From Dactylis glomerata (taxonomy: Eukaryota > Streptophyta > Magnoliopsida > Poales > Poaceae): a stretch of 64,000 nucleotides of DNA. The stretch lies in contig QXEO01000234.1 of NCBI GenBank assembly GCA_007115705.1, positions 310,001 through 374,000 on the forward strand. The letters are read 5' to 3'. Positions 55,199-64,000 of the stretch are shown one piece after another; within the stretch, counting starts at the first letter, position 1, and every line of letters starts with the position of its first letter. The notes beneath the pieces are model-generated. The model saw only the letters and a program-made list of their open reading frames with translations, had not been told where the DNA came from and made no database searches. The translations under genes were made by a program, and so were the position numbers.

Positions 55199-56318
55199 TG
55201 AAAGGATCGGTACGGGCGACTAGAGGGGGGGTGAATAGGCGCTAAGTCAATTTTTAATCTTTTTCAATTTTAAGGCTTGACACAAAGTAAATTCACTAGA
55301 TGTGCAACTAGGTGAATTTCCTATAAGTGGCAAGCATGCAAGTAAACAAGTAACTAGCAAGATACAAGTAAGGGAAAGAAATAACCAAAGAGTGGAGACC
55401 GGAGACACAAGGATGTATTCCCGTAGTTCCTTCCTTTTGAGGGGAAGTACGTCTACGTTGGAGAGGTGTGGTGACACGGAGTCGACCAACGCCACAAAGG
55501 CTCACCTTGTTCTCCGGTGAGCAAGCCACGGAGGCTAGCTCGTTTCCACTAAGCGGTGGTATTGGGGGAACCATGAATCCCTTACACGGAGCTTGGGGCA
55601 CAACTCCACAACTCAATTGGAGGCTCCCAAGAATGCCACGGAGGCTAGAAACACCACAGAGATGAGTCATCAAGCACTTACAATACCTAGGGTTCCAACA
55701 AACCCTAGGCTCAAATCCTCCAAGCAAATGGAGGGGGAAATGAAATTCCTTCGGTGAAGATGATGGGCTAGGTCTCCTCCTTCGAATCCCCAAAGGGATT
55801 CAAGTTCTATTGGCTAGAGGTGGAGATCTAGAGCTTTGGAGCTTGGCAGCAATGGAGGTGAGAGAGTGTGAGCCGCAGCCTTGACTTGAGGTGGTAGAAG
55901 CCTTTATATAGTCCAAGACAAGGACTAGCCGTTGCTGCCCTTTTAGACCGGAGTCTCCGGGGTCCAGAGCCCAGAGTCTCCGGGGTTAGTCGCCAAGGCC
56001 GGAGTCTCCGGGCGGGAGACGAGCTCCAGCCAAAGTTTCCGCCCTGAGTCTCCGCCCCCATATCTGGGGCAAGCGACACCCGACGAAAAACGACCCCGGA
56101 GGCTTAGGCCGGAGTCTCCGGTCCCTGACCAAAGTCTCCGGCGTGTGCACACCGGAGTCTCCGGGCAGGAGACCCGGAGTCTCCGGCGCAGAAAAGCCAG
56201 CAACAAGTAATCTTCAGATTTCCACCTACAATGAAGATTAGACTGAGACAAAAGGTTAGATACCTGAGTATTGACAACAAATACCCAAAAATAGATTTTG
56301 CAAGAAAATGCTCTTTCA
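55199..56318 (-). repeat. 5' LTR of the Sirevirus-type element
   Basis: Paired with 36,477-37,598. One of the six exact motifs of the other LTR is mutated here (CCCAGAGTCTCCGG). Confidence 0.93.
55901..56190 (-). promoter_or_regulatory. Promoter of the Sirevirus-type element: TATA box and palindrome array
   Basis: A TATATAAAGG box lies at 55,901-55,910 on the minus strand. Starting about 40 bases upstream of it, 55,946-56,190 holds five exact CCGGAGTCTCCGG copies and three degenerate ones. The array is the likely U3 control region. Symmetric motifs of this kind could bind a dimeric factor; that is an inference. Confidence 0.75.
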
Positions 56319-56323
56319 GTTTC

Positions 56324-56777
56324 AACCTAAAACCACCACCTATTAAGCATATACTACTGTAGCAACTTCCCAAAAAGTTCCGTGATCAAAAGAACTAAAA
56401 AAGAAAGCGATAAAGCGGCAAACACAAATATTGGCAGAAATCTGTCAAAACAGAACAGCTGACAAAGGTCGAATTTTTTAGGGGTTTTCTGTTGCTCAAA
56501 TCAAAAAGTGTTCAACTAACGAAAGTTTGGATATAACCTGGGGCATGTGCACAAGAAATTTCATGTCCAAAAGATATACAGAAAATTTTCACGAATTTTT
56601 ACGGTGCAGCACCAAAAACTAATTCTGGACAGCAACATCCCGAAATCTTACCTCGCTCAAATTAGAGGCTTCTCTTGGCACAACAACGAAATAAAAATGA
56701 TAAGGAGAGGTCATTACAGTAGTAATGACTTCCAAGACTCAAATAAAAGAAAAAAGTACTGAAAAGAAAACATTGGG
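56324..56777 (-). other. 3' non-coding region of Gypsy A (inner part)
   Basis: Homologous, in opposite orientation, to 50,330-50,838 of Gypsy B. It joins the outer part at 36,471 when the Sirevirus is removed. Confidence 0.8.
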
Positions 56778-57779
56778 TTATCTCCCAAGAGTGCTTTTCT
56801 TTAACGTCTTTGAGCTAGGTGCAGAAAATTTGAGAAGATGCTCACCTAAGAAATATGAATTGAAGCAAAAGAGAACATCAAGGAGCAAATATAAAACACA
56901 TTTAAGTCTAACCCACTTCCTATGAATAGGAATCTTGTCAGAAAATAAATCAAAGAAGCACATAGTAACAAGTATGGGTAGATAAAACAAGAGCAACTTC
57001 GGAACTTTCAATATAAAGAGAGGTGTTTTAGTAACATGAGAATTCCAACAACCATATTTTCCTCTCTCATAATAATTTTCAGTAGCATTATGAACAAACT
57101 CAACAATATAAATATCACACTCATCCTCCTTTGTTAAGCCTGGAGGGCTATCAAATAAGGTATTAGTTAAAGAGTTACTCTTATTGGGAGGTAGACATGG
57201 GTAGCTCCATTCTTCCTCCCCTTGATCATCACTCTCCTCCTCTTTTTCATCCAATGAGGTTCCAGTTTCAGCAATTTCTTCTTCCATAGGCTCCTTCAAG
57301 GCATTAGTCTCTTCCGTTGGAGAGCATCTATTAAGATATTTAAGAATATAGCCATTTTCTTCCTTGTAATTATCAAAGCAAAATGTAAGTATATCATAAA
57401 CCTCATATTTGTAAGGTGCATTATCAGTATTTTCAAGAAAATAAGGAAGTTCGAATGCACCCTTCCAAGCAATAAATTCTTCAATTTGTTCCACATCATA
57501 AAAGTCATAATTTCCATTAATATAAGAAGATATGGTAACATCATCATTATACTCACATTGAAAAGGGAGGTGTTTATACCTCCTACATCAACAAGATCTA
57601 TCAAAGCAATAAGTAACATTATAAGTAGAATATACGTTTCTAGCAATGATATACAATCTATTGATTTGTTCCCATAAGTGTTTCCCTTTATGTGACAAGC
57701 GGTGTTCCTCATAATAATTTTGTTGTTCTTCCGTGAACCCACCTTGCCAAAAAGATTTAGTTTCAAACAAACCAACCAT
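56778..57779 (-). pseudogene. Gypsy A ORF of unknown function, one in-frame stop
   Basis: An ATG at 57,779 on the minus strand starts a frame of about 333 codons that ends at 56,778, with a single TGA at 57,588-57,590. The product has no gag, zinc-knuckle or protease motifs. It is Tyr/Asn-rich, then acidic (DEKEEESDDQGEEEW), and has two hydrophobic segments near the C-terminus (KLLLFYLPILVTMCFF and VLYLLLDVLFCF). Its place directly after the leader is where Gypsy B has gag. I do not recognise the family. The hydrophobic segments might suggest a membrane protein, but nothing more can be said. Confidence 0.55.
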
Positions 57780-57959
57780 TGATAGAAAGCATGATAAAGC
57801 AAGACAATAACAGAACAACAAAAATAACAACTATAAAAGGAACTACTTTTTTTGTATTTTTGATAAAACGATGCAAGTAAAAATAAAGTAAAGAAAAACT
57901 TAAAACAAAGTAAAGGATGTGCGTGCGAAAACTCCCCTCACAGAAGTCTTCTACTTCCA

Positions 57960-57976
57960 CCCCGGCAACGGCGCCA
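57960..57976 (-). other. Primer binding site, tRNA-Asp type (Gypsy A)
   Basis: TGGCGCCGTTGCCGGGG on the minus strand matches the complement of the plant tRNA-Asp 3' end. It lies 8 bases after the 5' LTR. Confidence 0.88.
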
Positions 57977-57984
57977 GAAAAACT

Positions 57985-59633
57985 TGATGGAGCCGGGTTG
58001 ATGAAGTAAATGACCGGCCAGTTGGAAAACCCCAAAAGCAAGGTGTGATGAATATAGCAGCAAGTTTTTCCCTCAGTAAGAAACCAAGGTTATCAATCCA
58101 GTAGGAGGCAGACAAACGACTGAAGGTGATGCCCACTAGCTGCGTGATGCTCTAACAAGGGCGCCGTTAACGATATCTTGTTAGCGCGTCTTCAACCAGT
58201 AGCAACGTTGAACCTGCACACAATACAACCAAATACTTTGTTCCCAACTTATGATGAGGTTGTCAATCTCACCGGTTTGCTTGAAACAAAGGGTATGAGC
58301 GTATCGAGTGGAAAGTGATAATAGTATGCGAGTAAAGTAAACAGTGCGAGTAAAGTAAACAGGTGATAGCAATATAAAGGAAATATGACCGGGGTCCACA
58401 GTTCACTAGCGGTGTCTCTCCATAAGATAAAATAATACAAGCTGGGTAAACGAATTACAGTTGGACAATTGATAGAATAAAGATAACATGCATATGATGA
58501 GAGGATCACTATGAGATTTACTCTGGGCATTACAACAAAATACATAGACCGCCATCCAACTGCATCTATGACTAATAATCCACTCACGGGGATATCGTCC
58601 AAACACCCCATGAGTATTAAGTTGCAAACAACAGATAATTGCATTAAGCAAAGTGTGTAATGTAAACAAAGCATATGCCCTCGAGCATATGAATGTTGTT
58701 TTCCCCTAGTAGCAACAGCACATCTACAACCTTAGAGGTTTCTGTCACTCCCCCAGATTAAATAGAGGCATGAACCCACTATCGAGCATAAATACCCCCT
58801 CTTGGAGTCACTAGCAACTACTCGGCCAAGATAGCTACTAACAACGGAGAGCATGCAAGATCATAAACAACATAGAGATAACAAAAGATAAATTTCAGTA
58901 CTTCAACTCAAGCATAACACCAATATTCATCGGATCCCAACAAACCAAACATGTAGAATTACATAACGGTGATCTCAATCATATAGAGCAGCTCATGAGA
59001 TCTAAACATGAAGCACATGGTGGAGAAGACAACCATCTAGCTACTGCTATGGACCCATAGTCCAAGGTAGACTACTCACTCATCGCTCCAGAGGCAAGCA
59101 TGGCGATGAAGAAGACCTCCGGTGGCGATTCCCCTCTCTGGCAGGGCGCCAGGAAGAGCTTCTGGACCCTCCCGATCTTCGGGTCGACGGCGGCGGTGGA
59201 TCGCGATGTGTTCTGGAAAACTGATCAGGTGTTTAGGTTTTTCTCGTCGGGGGGTCTTTATAGGCGAAGGGGCATCGTCAGAGGTGGACCGAAGAGGTCT
59301 CACACATAGGGGGCGCGGCCCAGCCCCTGGCCACACCGCCCTGGTGTGAGGCCACCTCGTGGCCCCACTCCATCTCCTCTTCGGTTCTCTGGAAGCTTCG
59401 GTAAAATTCTGGGCGACTGGCTTTGGTTTCGTCCAATTCCGAGAATATTTCCTGTGTAACTTTTCTGAAACACAAAAATAGCAGAAAACAGGGAACTGGC
59501 ACTGTGGCAACTTGTTAGTAGGTTAGTCCCGGAAAATGCATAAAAGTGCCACGAAGTGTAACGAAACACTAAGCAAATGGTGTAAAAACAAGCATGGAGC
59601 ATCAAAAATTATGGATATGTTTGAGACGTATCA
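57985..59633 (-). repeat. 5' LTR of Gypsy A
   Basis: Paired with 32,404-34,053. A CCTATAAAGA TATA-like box lies near 59,255-59,265 on the minus strand. Confidence 0.92.
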
Positions 59634-59638
59634 CTCGT

Positions 59639-61890
59639 CACTGTCCTCCTTCCTGTGATCGTCCTCATCCACCTTGTCATCCTCCTCATCATCTTCCTTC
59701 TGTTCATCCTCGTCATCATCTTCCTTCTCTTCCTCGTCCTCATCATCTTCCTGCTGTTCATCCTCCTCATCATCTTCCTTGCTCACTTCCGAGCTCTTGT
59801 CGCTTTCATCATCATCGCATAGTTTATCTGGCACAACAACTCCATCATCTGAACTATCAGATTCCGTGTCCGCAAGCACTGGTTCAGAATCTTCTTCATG
59901 GGTCACGCGCTGCCTCTTTCCTGATTTGTGTGGTACAGATGTTTTAGCAGGAGGGGGCACGCGTTGTCTCTTCCCTGGCCTGTGTGGTCCAGCTTTTTCA
60001 GCAAGTGTTCTGGCCCTTTTTGTTGCAGAAACTGAATCTTCGTCCAGCTTGCCAATGCCATGAATAAACTTGGCAATTGACTCTTCAAGCTCAGAGCACA
60101 AGCCATGTACCATCATCCCAATTTTCCTTTTTTTTCTGTGTGTTGGAAAAAGAAAGAAAATTAGGCATATAAATGCATAGTAGGAAAGTGAACATGAAAC
60201 AACTGGATACTGCATGCCAAGCAACAAAGCATAGAGAAGTAGGCAACAGGGTAGTGCAATTCAAGCAACAACATCTATTGAATTAAGCAACTTCTGAAGG
60301 GTAAAAAAAAGAAACTCACAGACTGGTCGTAGCTACTCAGAAGATTTGCGGAAACAAATTGTTCGGCCTTTAGCAAGCCTCTAAACAAGCCACCCTGCTG
60401 TTCGGTGCAGGTACTTTTCCTTGAGCTGTATATTTAGATAGCATGGAAATATTAATTTGCCCAAAAACAAGTGTTTGCAAAAAACAGAAATAAGGTCTTT
60501 TGAATGGTGTCAGAGCTTACCTGTAGCTTCCCAAAAACTCCGGGGCTGATCATATCTTTCTTCTTGACTTTGTTGATCAAGGAGCTATCCCATGCATCTA
60601 CACGTGGTGTGCAGTCGCTAATAACTTCGTCTACCTCCAACGAATCAAGGTACAGAAGCTGTTTGTGTTACAAAAAATATGTCAGCCATTAGTAGGGCAA
60701 CTATGGCAGGTAAAGTAAGGAATTAAGTATATGAAAAAACTAAGAAAATAGAGTAGAGAGCAGCTTCCTAACCATTAGGTAAAACACACAACAGCAGACC
60801 GACTTTTTGTTTCCCAGCGCACTGAACGCTATCCTTATCTGGTCAACTACAAACTGACAGATATTTGTGCGCGGCAACAAGCTCACATCATTTACAGCTG
60901 GGTAACATCGAGGGCTGACTTTGAGCCCAGTTGTCGGTGCGAGGAAACAGTTGAATGCAACTACCGACCAGGCTCGCAAGAACCTGTGGTCAGCAGCTCC
61001 ATTCATAGCTTTAATCATTTTGCACCATACTGTCAGGTCAGGAGCATTAGTCCCTGGGAATCCGTAATCTTCATTGATTGCTCGGATCAACTCTGCTTTC
61101 ATCTTGTAGCAAACTTTCAGACCAGAGTTTGGCAGACGCCATATCCGGTGAACGCTTTCAGCATCGACAGGTATGCTCCCCATGTTTGGAACTTCTAATG
61201 TTGACTTGATAGGGTCATAGAATTTCATCACAAATTGGCTCAAGTCTGCAGGCATGGTACATTTGCCAATGTTCAGAAGGCCACCAAGTTCCACATCAAT
61301 GATTGCAATCTTCTATGCCGGAACTAAGTCATTATTGAGGTTGAAGAGGCGTGATGGTGATGCTCTGTTTCTTATTTCCTGTAATTGTGCCAGAAAAGCA
61401 ACTGTCAGCATATTTTGTGCCAGAAAAAGCACCAAAAAAAGCAACTATCAGCATATTTTGTGGCAACAAAAACTATTGTATAAGCAAAAAAGAAAAAATA
61501 TGACAGTATTACATTTACCTCAACAGCTTCATTTTTCTTTGTTGCTATAGCTTTCCCCTTCTGCTTACATGCCTTCTCTTTTTAAACAGCAACATCTGCA
61601 CATGATGATTCCTTCCTATTCCCAGTTGCGGCAACTGTGGGCACATTGGTGTTGTTTCCGTCCTCATTCTCTTTTTGTTTCCGTCCACGAGCATAAACAA
61701 CCTTAACCTTCATCTTCTTATCCTGGAAAAAACATAATCCAACACTGTAGTCAGTAAAAACATTGAATACAAAACAAAAAGAACACAAAAAAGTATTGAC
61801 GAAGAAAGCATGAAATTATCTTGGGGATGTCATGCCCAGATGATGAAGCCATCCCAGCTGTTGGTGCACCTGTATTCTCCATCAAATGTG
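59639..61890 (-). pseudogene. Ulp1-type protease gene, 5' half (PMD-like region and acidic exon)
   Basis: Exons on the minus strand begin near 61,882 (ATG with ENTGAPTAGMASSSGHD) and continue near 61,720-61,520 (Lys-rich). A clear exon runs from 61,378 to 60,773: AG before it at 61,379-61,380 and GT after it at 60,771-60,772. It contains LGGLLNIGK, ESVHRIWRLPNSGLKV and LRAWSVVAFNCFLAPT, the pattern of the plant-mobile-domain-like region found before Ulp1 domains in transposons; a TAG at 61,313-61,315 breaks it. The next exon is 60,658-60,521, in phase. Later exons at 60,424-60,325 and 60,140-59,639 end in a strongly Asp/Glu-rich stretch, where Gypsy A is inserted. The gene resumes at 32,403. 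Confidence 0.6.
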
Positions 61891-62354
61891 TGTATTCTGC
61901 ACGGGTACGAAACATATAGTGAGAGACACACAACATAGAACCCACCCCAAAAATACTTAACATTTAAGAAAAAGCAACCATAGTATACATGAGAGCAACT
62001 TTGCCATCAATGTTGGCAACTACAACAATAACATAGCCAAACTACCTAAAAACCTATCATGAAATACAATTGGGATACCGTGAAGAAAATCTATGATCCA
62101 GGAACAAAAATACAAAAAATAGCAATCAAATATGGAAGCAATAAAACTAGCAAAAAAAAAAAAGAACACACATTATCTTACACGACCACCCCCGGTTTTT
62201 AAATTGTGGTTTTCCTATAATTTCATACATGCTATAATTTAGCCAGCCCTTTTGTATCAGACATTCAACCAAAAACAAAGATATAACAAAGCAACATAAG
62301 TCAACAAAATTATCTAGACCTACAAATAAGCAACATATTACATGAGCAACACAT

Positions 62355-62835
62355 TTGCTTAGAGGATATACAACTATAGCAACTATAACCAAATATATGA
62401 GCAACATATTTCATATGGTAAACAATAATTTAACACAGATGTGATTCAAACAGATACAAATGAACTGGTTAGTTCCTTCTTCAGACAGGTTACTATGCAC
62501 CAGCTGACAGCAACAAAATGGACTAGGGTAGGCAACTACATGATATGACAAAGCAACTTGTTCAAAAAAACAAATCAGGGGGATCATCCTCCCAGACCTA
62601 AAAGTTGCTTAGAGGATATGCAACTATACTATAACCTAATATATGAGCAACATATTTCATATGATAAGCAACAATTTAACACAAAAATGTGATTCAAGCA
62701 AACACAATTGAACTGGTGAGTTGCTTCTTCAGATAGGCAACTATGCACCAGATGATAGCAACAACGGGACTAGAATAGGCAACTACATGATATAAAAAGG
62801 CAACATGTTCAGAAACCACTTCAAAAAGGATCATC
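62355..62835. repeat. 250 bp tandem duplication upstream of the Ulp1-type gene
   Basis: TTGCTTAGAGGATAT begins copies at 62,355 and 62,605, which run in parallel through ATATGAGCAACATATTTCAT and GGCAACTACATGATAT to GGATCATC. The copies are about 85% alike. They lie in what would be the 5' region of the minus-strand gene. Confidence 0.85.
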
Positions 62836-64000
62836 AGTTCCACCCCCTTCCACCTCCAACGAGAATCATCTCACCACCTCTCGCATCCAGATCAAACACA
62901 CAACGAAACCTCGAAGATATCGTCTAACGATCCTATCCACGCCATGGGCAACAAAAATTGTCGATCTACGATACGAGCTCACTCCCTCGCCGGAGGAAAA
63001 CTAACCGGAGAAAACGACGTGCAGATCTCTCGCCGTCCTCGATGCTGCACCGCGCCGTGGACGATGCCGTTGTCGATGCTGCGCCGTCGTCGATGCTGAG
63101 CCGTGGAGGATGCTTCATCGTGGACGATGCGTCGCCGTGGACGAAGCCGTCGTCGATCCTGCGCGATGGCGCCTACTCCCTCGCCGCTGACCAACACCAT
63201 CTCCCTCGCCGCTGAGTCGCTGACCACCTCCGCAGACCACCTCCCCGAGACCACCTCCACCGCAGCCCAAATCGCCGCCCACGCCACCAGATCGCCGCCG
63301 TCTCGCTCCGGTGGAGGGACGAGATTGACGCCGTCTCTCCCTCGGAACTGCCTTCTCTCTCTGGCGGAGCGAAATGGGGAACGGCAGTTCCTATTACACT
63401 GCCGCTGACAAGTGGGTCCTGGTAACAGTTCGAGGCAGCAGACGGACAAAAACAAGACCGGATCCACCACGCAGATATTGTCGGGGCGAAGACACCATCG
63501 CGCACGATCGCGCTCGATCGTGCGGCCGAGGAGCGACCGACGAGAAGTCGGTTTTATCGCAGCTGCGTCATCAAGATTTTCCGCGAATTTGGATGTATCT
63601 TTGGTGGGTGGACGGAATTTTGTTGACGACGGCGTATGGCGAATTTGGTGCAGCCGTCCAGCTCAAAGCAGACGCCTGCGTGGACGACGGCTTCACGATT
63701 TTGTCCGTATGCTCCGGAGCGAGTATGTGTCCTGTTCTGCGAGACACGCGCTACAAGATGTTTTGGCAACAGTGAAAAGAGTCGAGAAATAAACGAGACG
63801 CTTTTCTACTACTACTAGTACGTCATGAAAATTCGAATGCAAGTTCATAACGTAGCTAGGGAAAACTAAAATTAAGAAATGATGATTTTTTTTCAGTGAA
63901 TAAATTCATTGTTTTGTAGCAGAAACTAAGAAGAAACAAACCACCCAGCCCAACGCATGAGCAAACCCTACAACCAAGTCTCTTAATACAAGAAACCTAT
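62836..64000. other. GC-rich 5' region of the Ulp1-type gene and flank
   Basis: 62,940-63,180 holds a diverged repeat around GCCGTGGACGATGC/CGTCGTCGATGCTG. Overlapping frames on both strands (62,958-63,775) show no domain and are not called. 63,502-63,523 is an inverted repeat (GCACGATCG...CGATCGTGC). 63,780-64,000 has nothing recognisable. The right border of the Mutator-like element probably lies in 63.4-63.8 kb. Confidence 0.4.

Larger units (their letters stand above)
36477..56318 (-). mobile_element. Sirevirus-type Copia retrotransposon with Gypsy B inside
   Basis: LTRs are at 36,477-37,598 and 55,199-56,318, with a perfect GTTTC duplication at 36,472-36,476 and 56,319-56,323. Without Gypsy B and its duplicated 5 bases the element is about 11.4 kb. 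It has a tRNA-Met primer site, gag, pol in Copia order and an additional ORF downstream of pol. Large size, the extra ORF and the palindrome array upstream of the TATA box are Sirevirus (Maximus lineage) traits. LTRs differ at about 13 positions (1.2%) by eye. Confidence 0.92.
32404..59633 (-). mobile_element. Gypsy-type element A, interrupted by nested insertions
   Basis: LTRs lie at 32,404-34,053 and 57,985-59,633. The target-site duplication is perfect: CTCGT at 32,399-32,403 and 59,634-59,638. With the nested Sirevirus and its extra TSD removed the element is about 7.4 kb. It has a tRNA-Asp primer site, a purine tract, one unusual frame and a ~2.9 kb 3' non-coding region, but no reverse transcriptase, integrase or RNase H. 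The TGATACGTCTC LTR start is typical of abundant Triticeae Gypsy groups such as the Sabrina/WHAM type; the exact name is uncertain. LTRs differ at about 44 of 1,649 positions by eye (2.7%). Confidence 0.92.
23500..63560. mobile_element. Mutator-like element with FAR1-type and Ulp1-type genes, carrying nested insertions
   Basis: A FAR1-type transposase gene (plus strand, 23.9-28.4 kb) and a Ulp1-type protease gene (minus strand) converge. The second gene is cut in two by Gypsy A: its 5' exons are at 61.9-59.6 kb and its 3' exons at 32.4-29.0 kb. With the 27.2 kb insertion removed, the element would be about 12.8 kb. Mutator-like elements carrying ULP-type genes are known from grasses (Kaonashi-like), and FAR1 proteins derive from Mutator transposases; combining both in one element is therefore plausible. 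I could not find long terminal inverted repeats or a 9 bp duplication, so both borders are estimates from the gene limits. Confidence 0.6.

Noticed and set aside
59674..60063. Ser-rich plus-strand frame of 129 codons
   Set aside because: It is the complement of the Asp/Glu-rich exon on the minus strand.
62979..63470. A 163-codon minus-strand frame in GC-rich DNA
   Set aside because: No domain, overlapped by several frames on the other strand, and lying in the repeat-rich leader region of the Ulp1-type gene.

Overview
The window reads as intergenic DNA of a large grass genome. My inference is Triticeae (wheat, Aegilops or barley type), because the LTR families, the Sirevirus-type Copia element, a Stowaway-like end and paired EXO70-like genes all fit that group. 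No species can be fixed from the sequence alone. Almost everything recognisable is a transposable element or a gene remnant. No bacterial features, CRISPR arrays, rRNA or tRNA genes were seen.

Layout. 1-2,550: a T-rich array of ~125 bp tandem units lying between imperfect inverted arms. 2,550-7,900: no recognised genes, some short direct repeats. 7,925-8,863: an EXO70-like reading frame on the minus strand, with a decayed paralogue at 14,135-15,088. Around these lie LINE remnants (about 9.2-9.7, 10.7-11.8 and 15.5-16.3 kb), a Stowaway-like end (12.6 kb) and a strong foldback MITE (15.3-15.5 kb). 17,997-23,164: a complete but mutated 5.2 kb Copia element on the minus strand (385 bp LTRs about 4.4% diverged), next to an exon-like block that also occurs at 10.1-10.4 kb.

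From about 23.5 to 63.5 kb there is a stack of elements four levels deep. Level 1 is a Mutator-like element that carries a FAR1-type transposase gene (plus strand) and a convergent multi-exon gene with a PMD-like region, an acidic region and a Ulp1-type (C48) cysteine protease domain (minus strand). Level 2 is a Gypsy-type element, here called A (32,404-59,633, minus, TSD CTCGT), inserted in the acid-rich exon of the Ulp1 gene. Level 3 is a Sirevirus-type Copia element (36,477-56,318, minus, TSD GTTTC), inserted in the 3' non-coding part of A. Level 4 is a second Gypsy-type element, B (46,438-54,881, plus), inserted near the start of the Sirevirus gag. Differences between paired LTRs, counted by eye, are about 2.7% (A), 1.2% (Copia) and 1.05% (B). 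This order agrees with the order of insertion.

How the parts relate. A and B share LTRs, tRNA-Asp primer site, leader and a ~2.9 kb 3' non-coding region, but their coding parts differ: B has gag plus an aspartic protease and no reverse transcriptase; A has an unrelated frame with hydrophobic segments. Both therefore look dependent on a helper in trans. The Sirevirus has gag, pol and an additional ORF. Its LTRs carry arrays of the near-palindrome CCGGAGTCTCCGG just upstream of a TATA box, and a further set lies around the additional ORF. Coordinates of LTRs and splice sites were read directly. Outer borders of the Mutator-like element could not be fixed.
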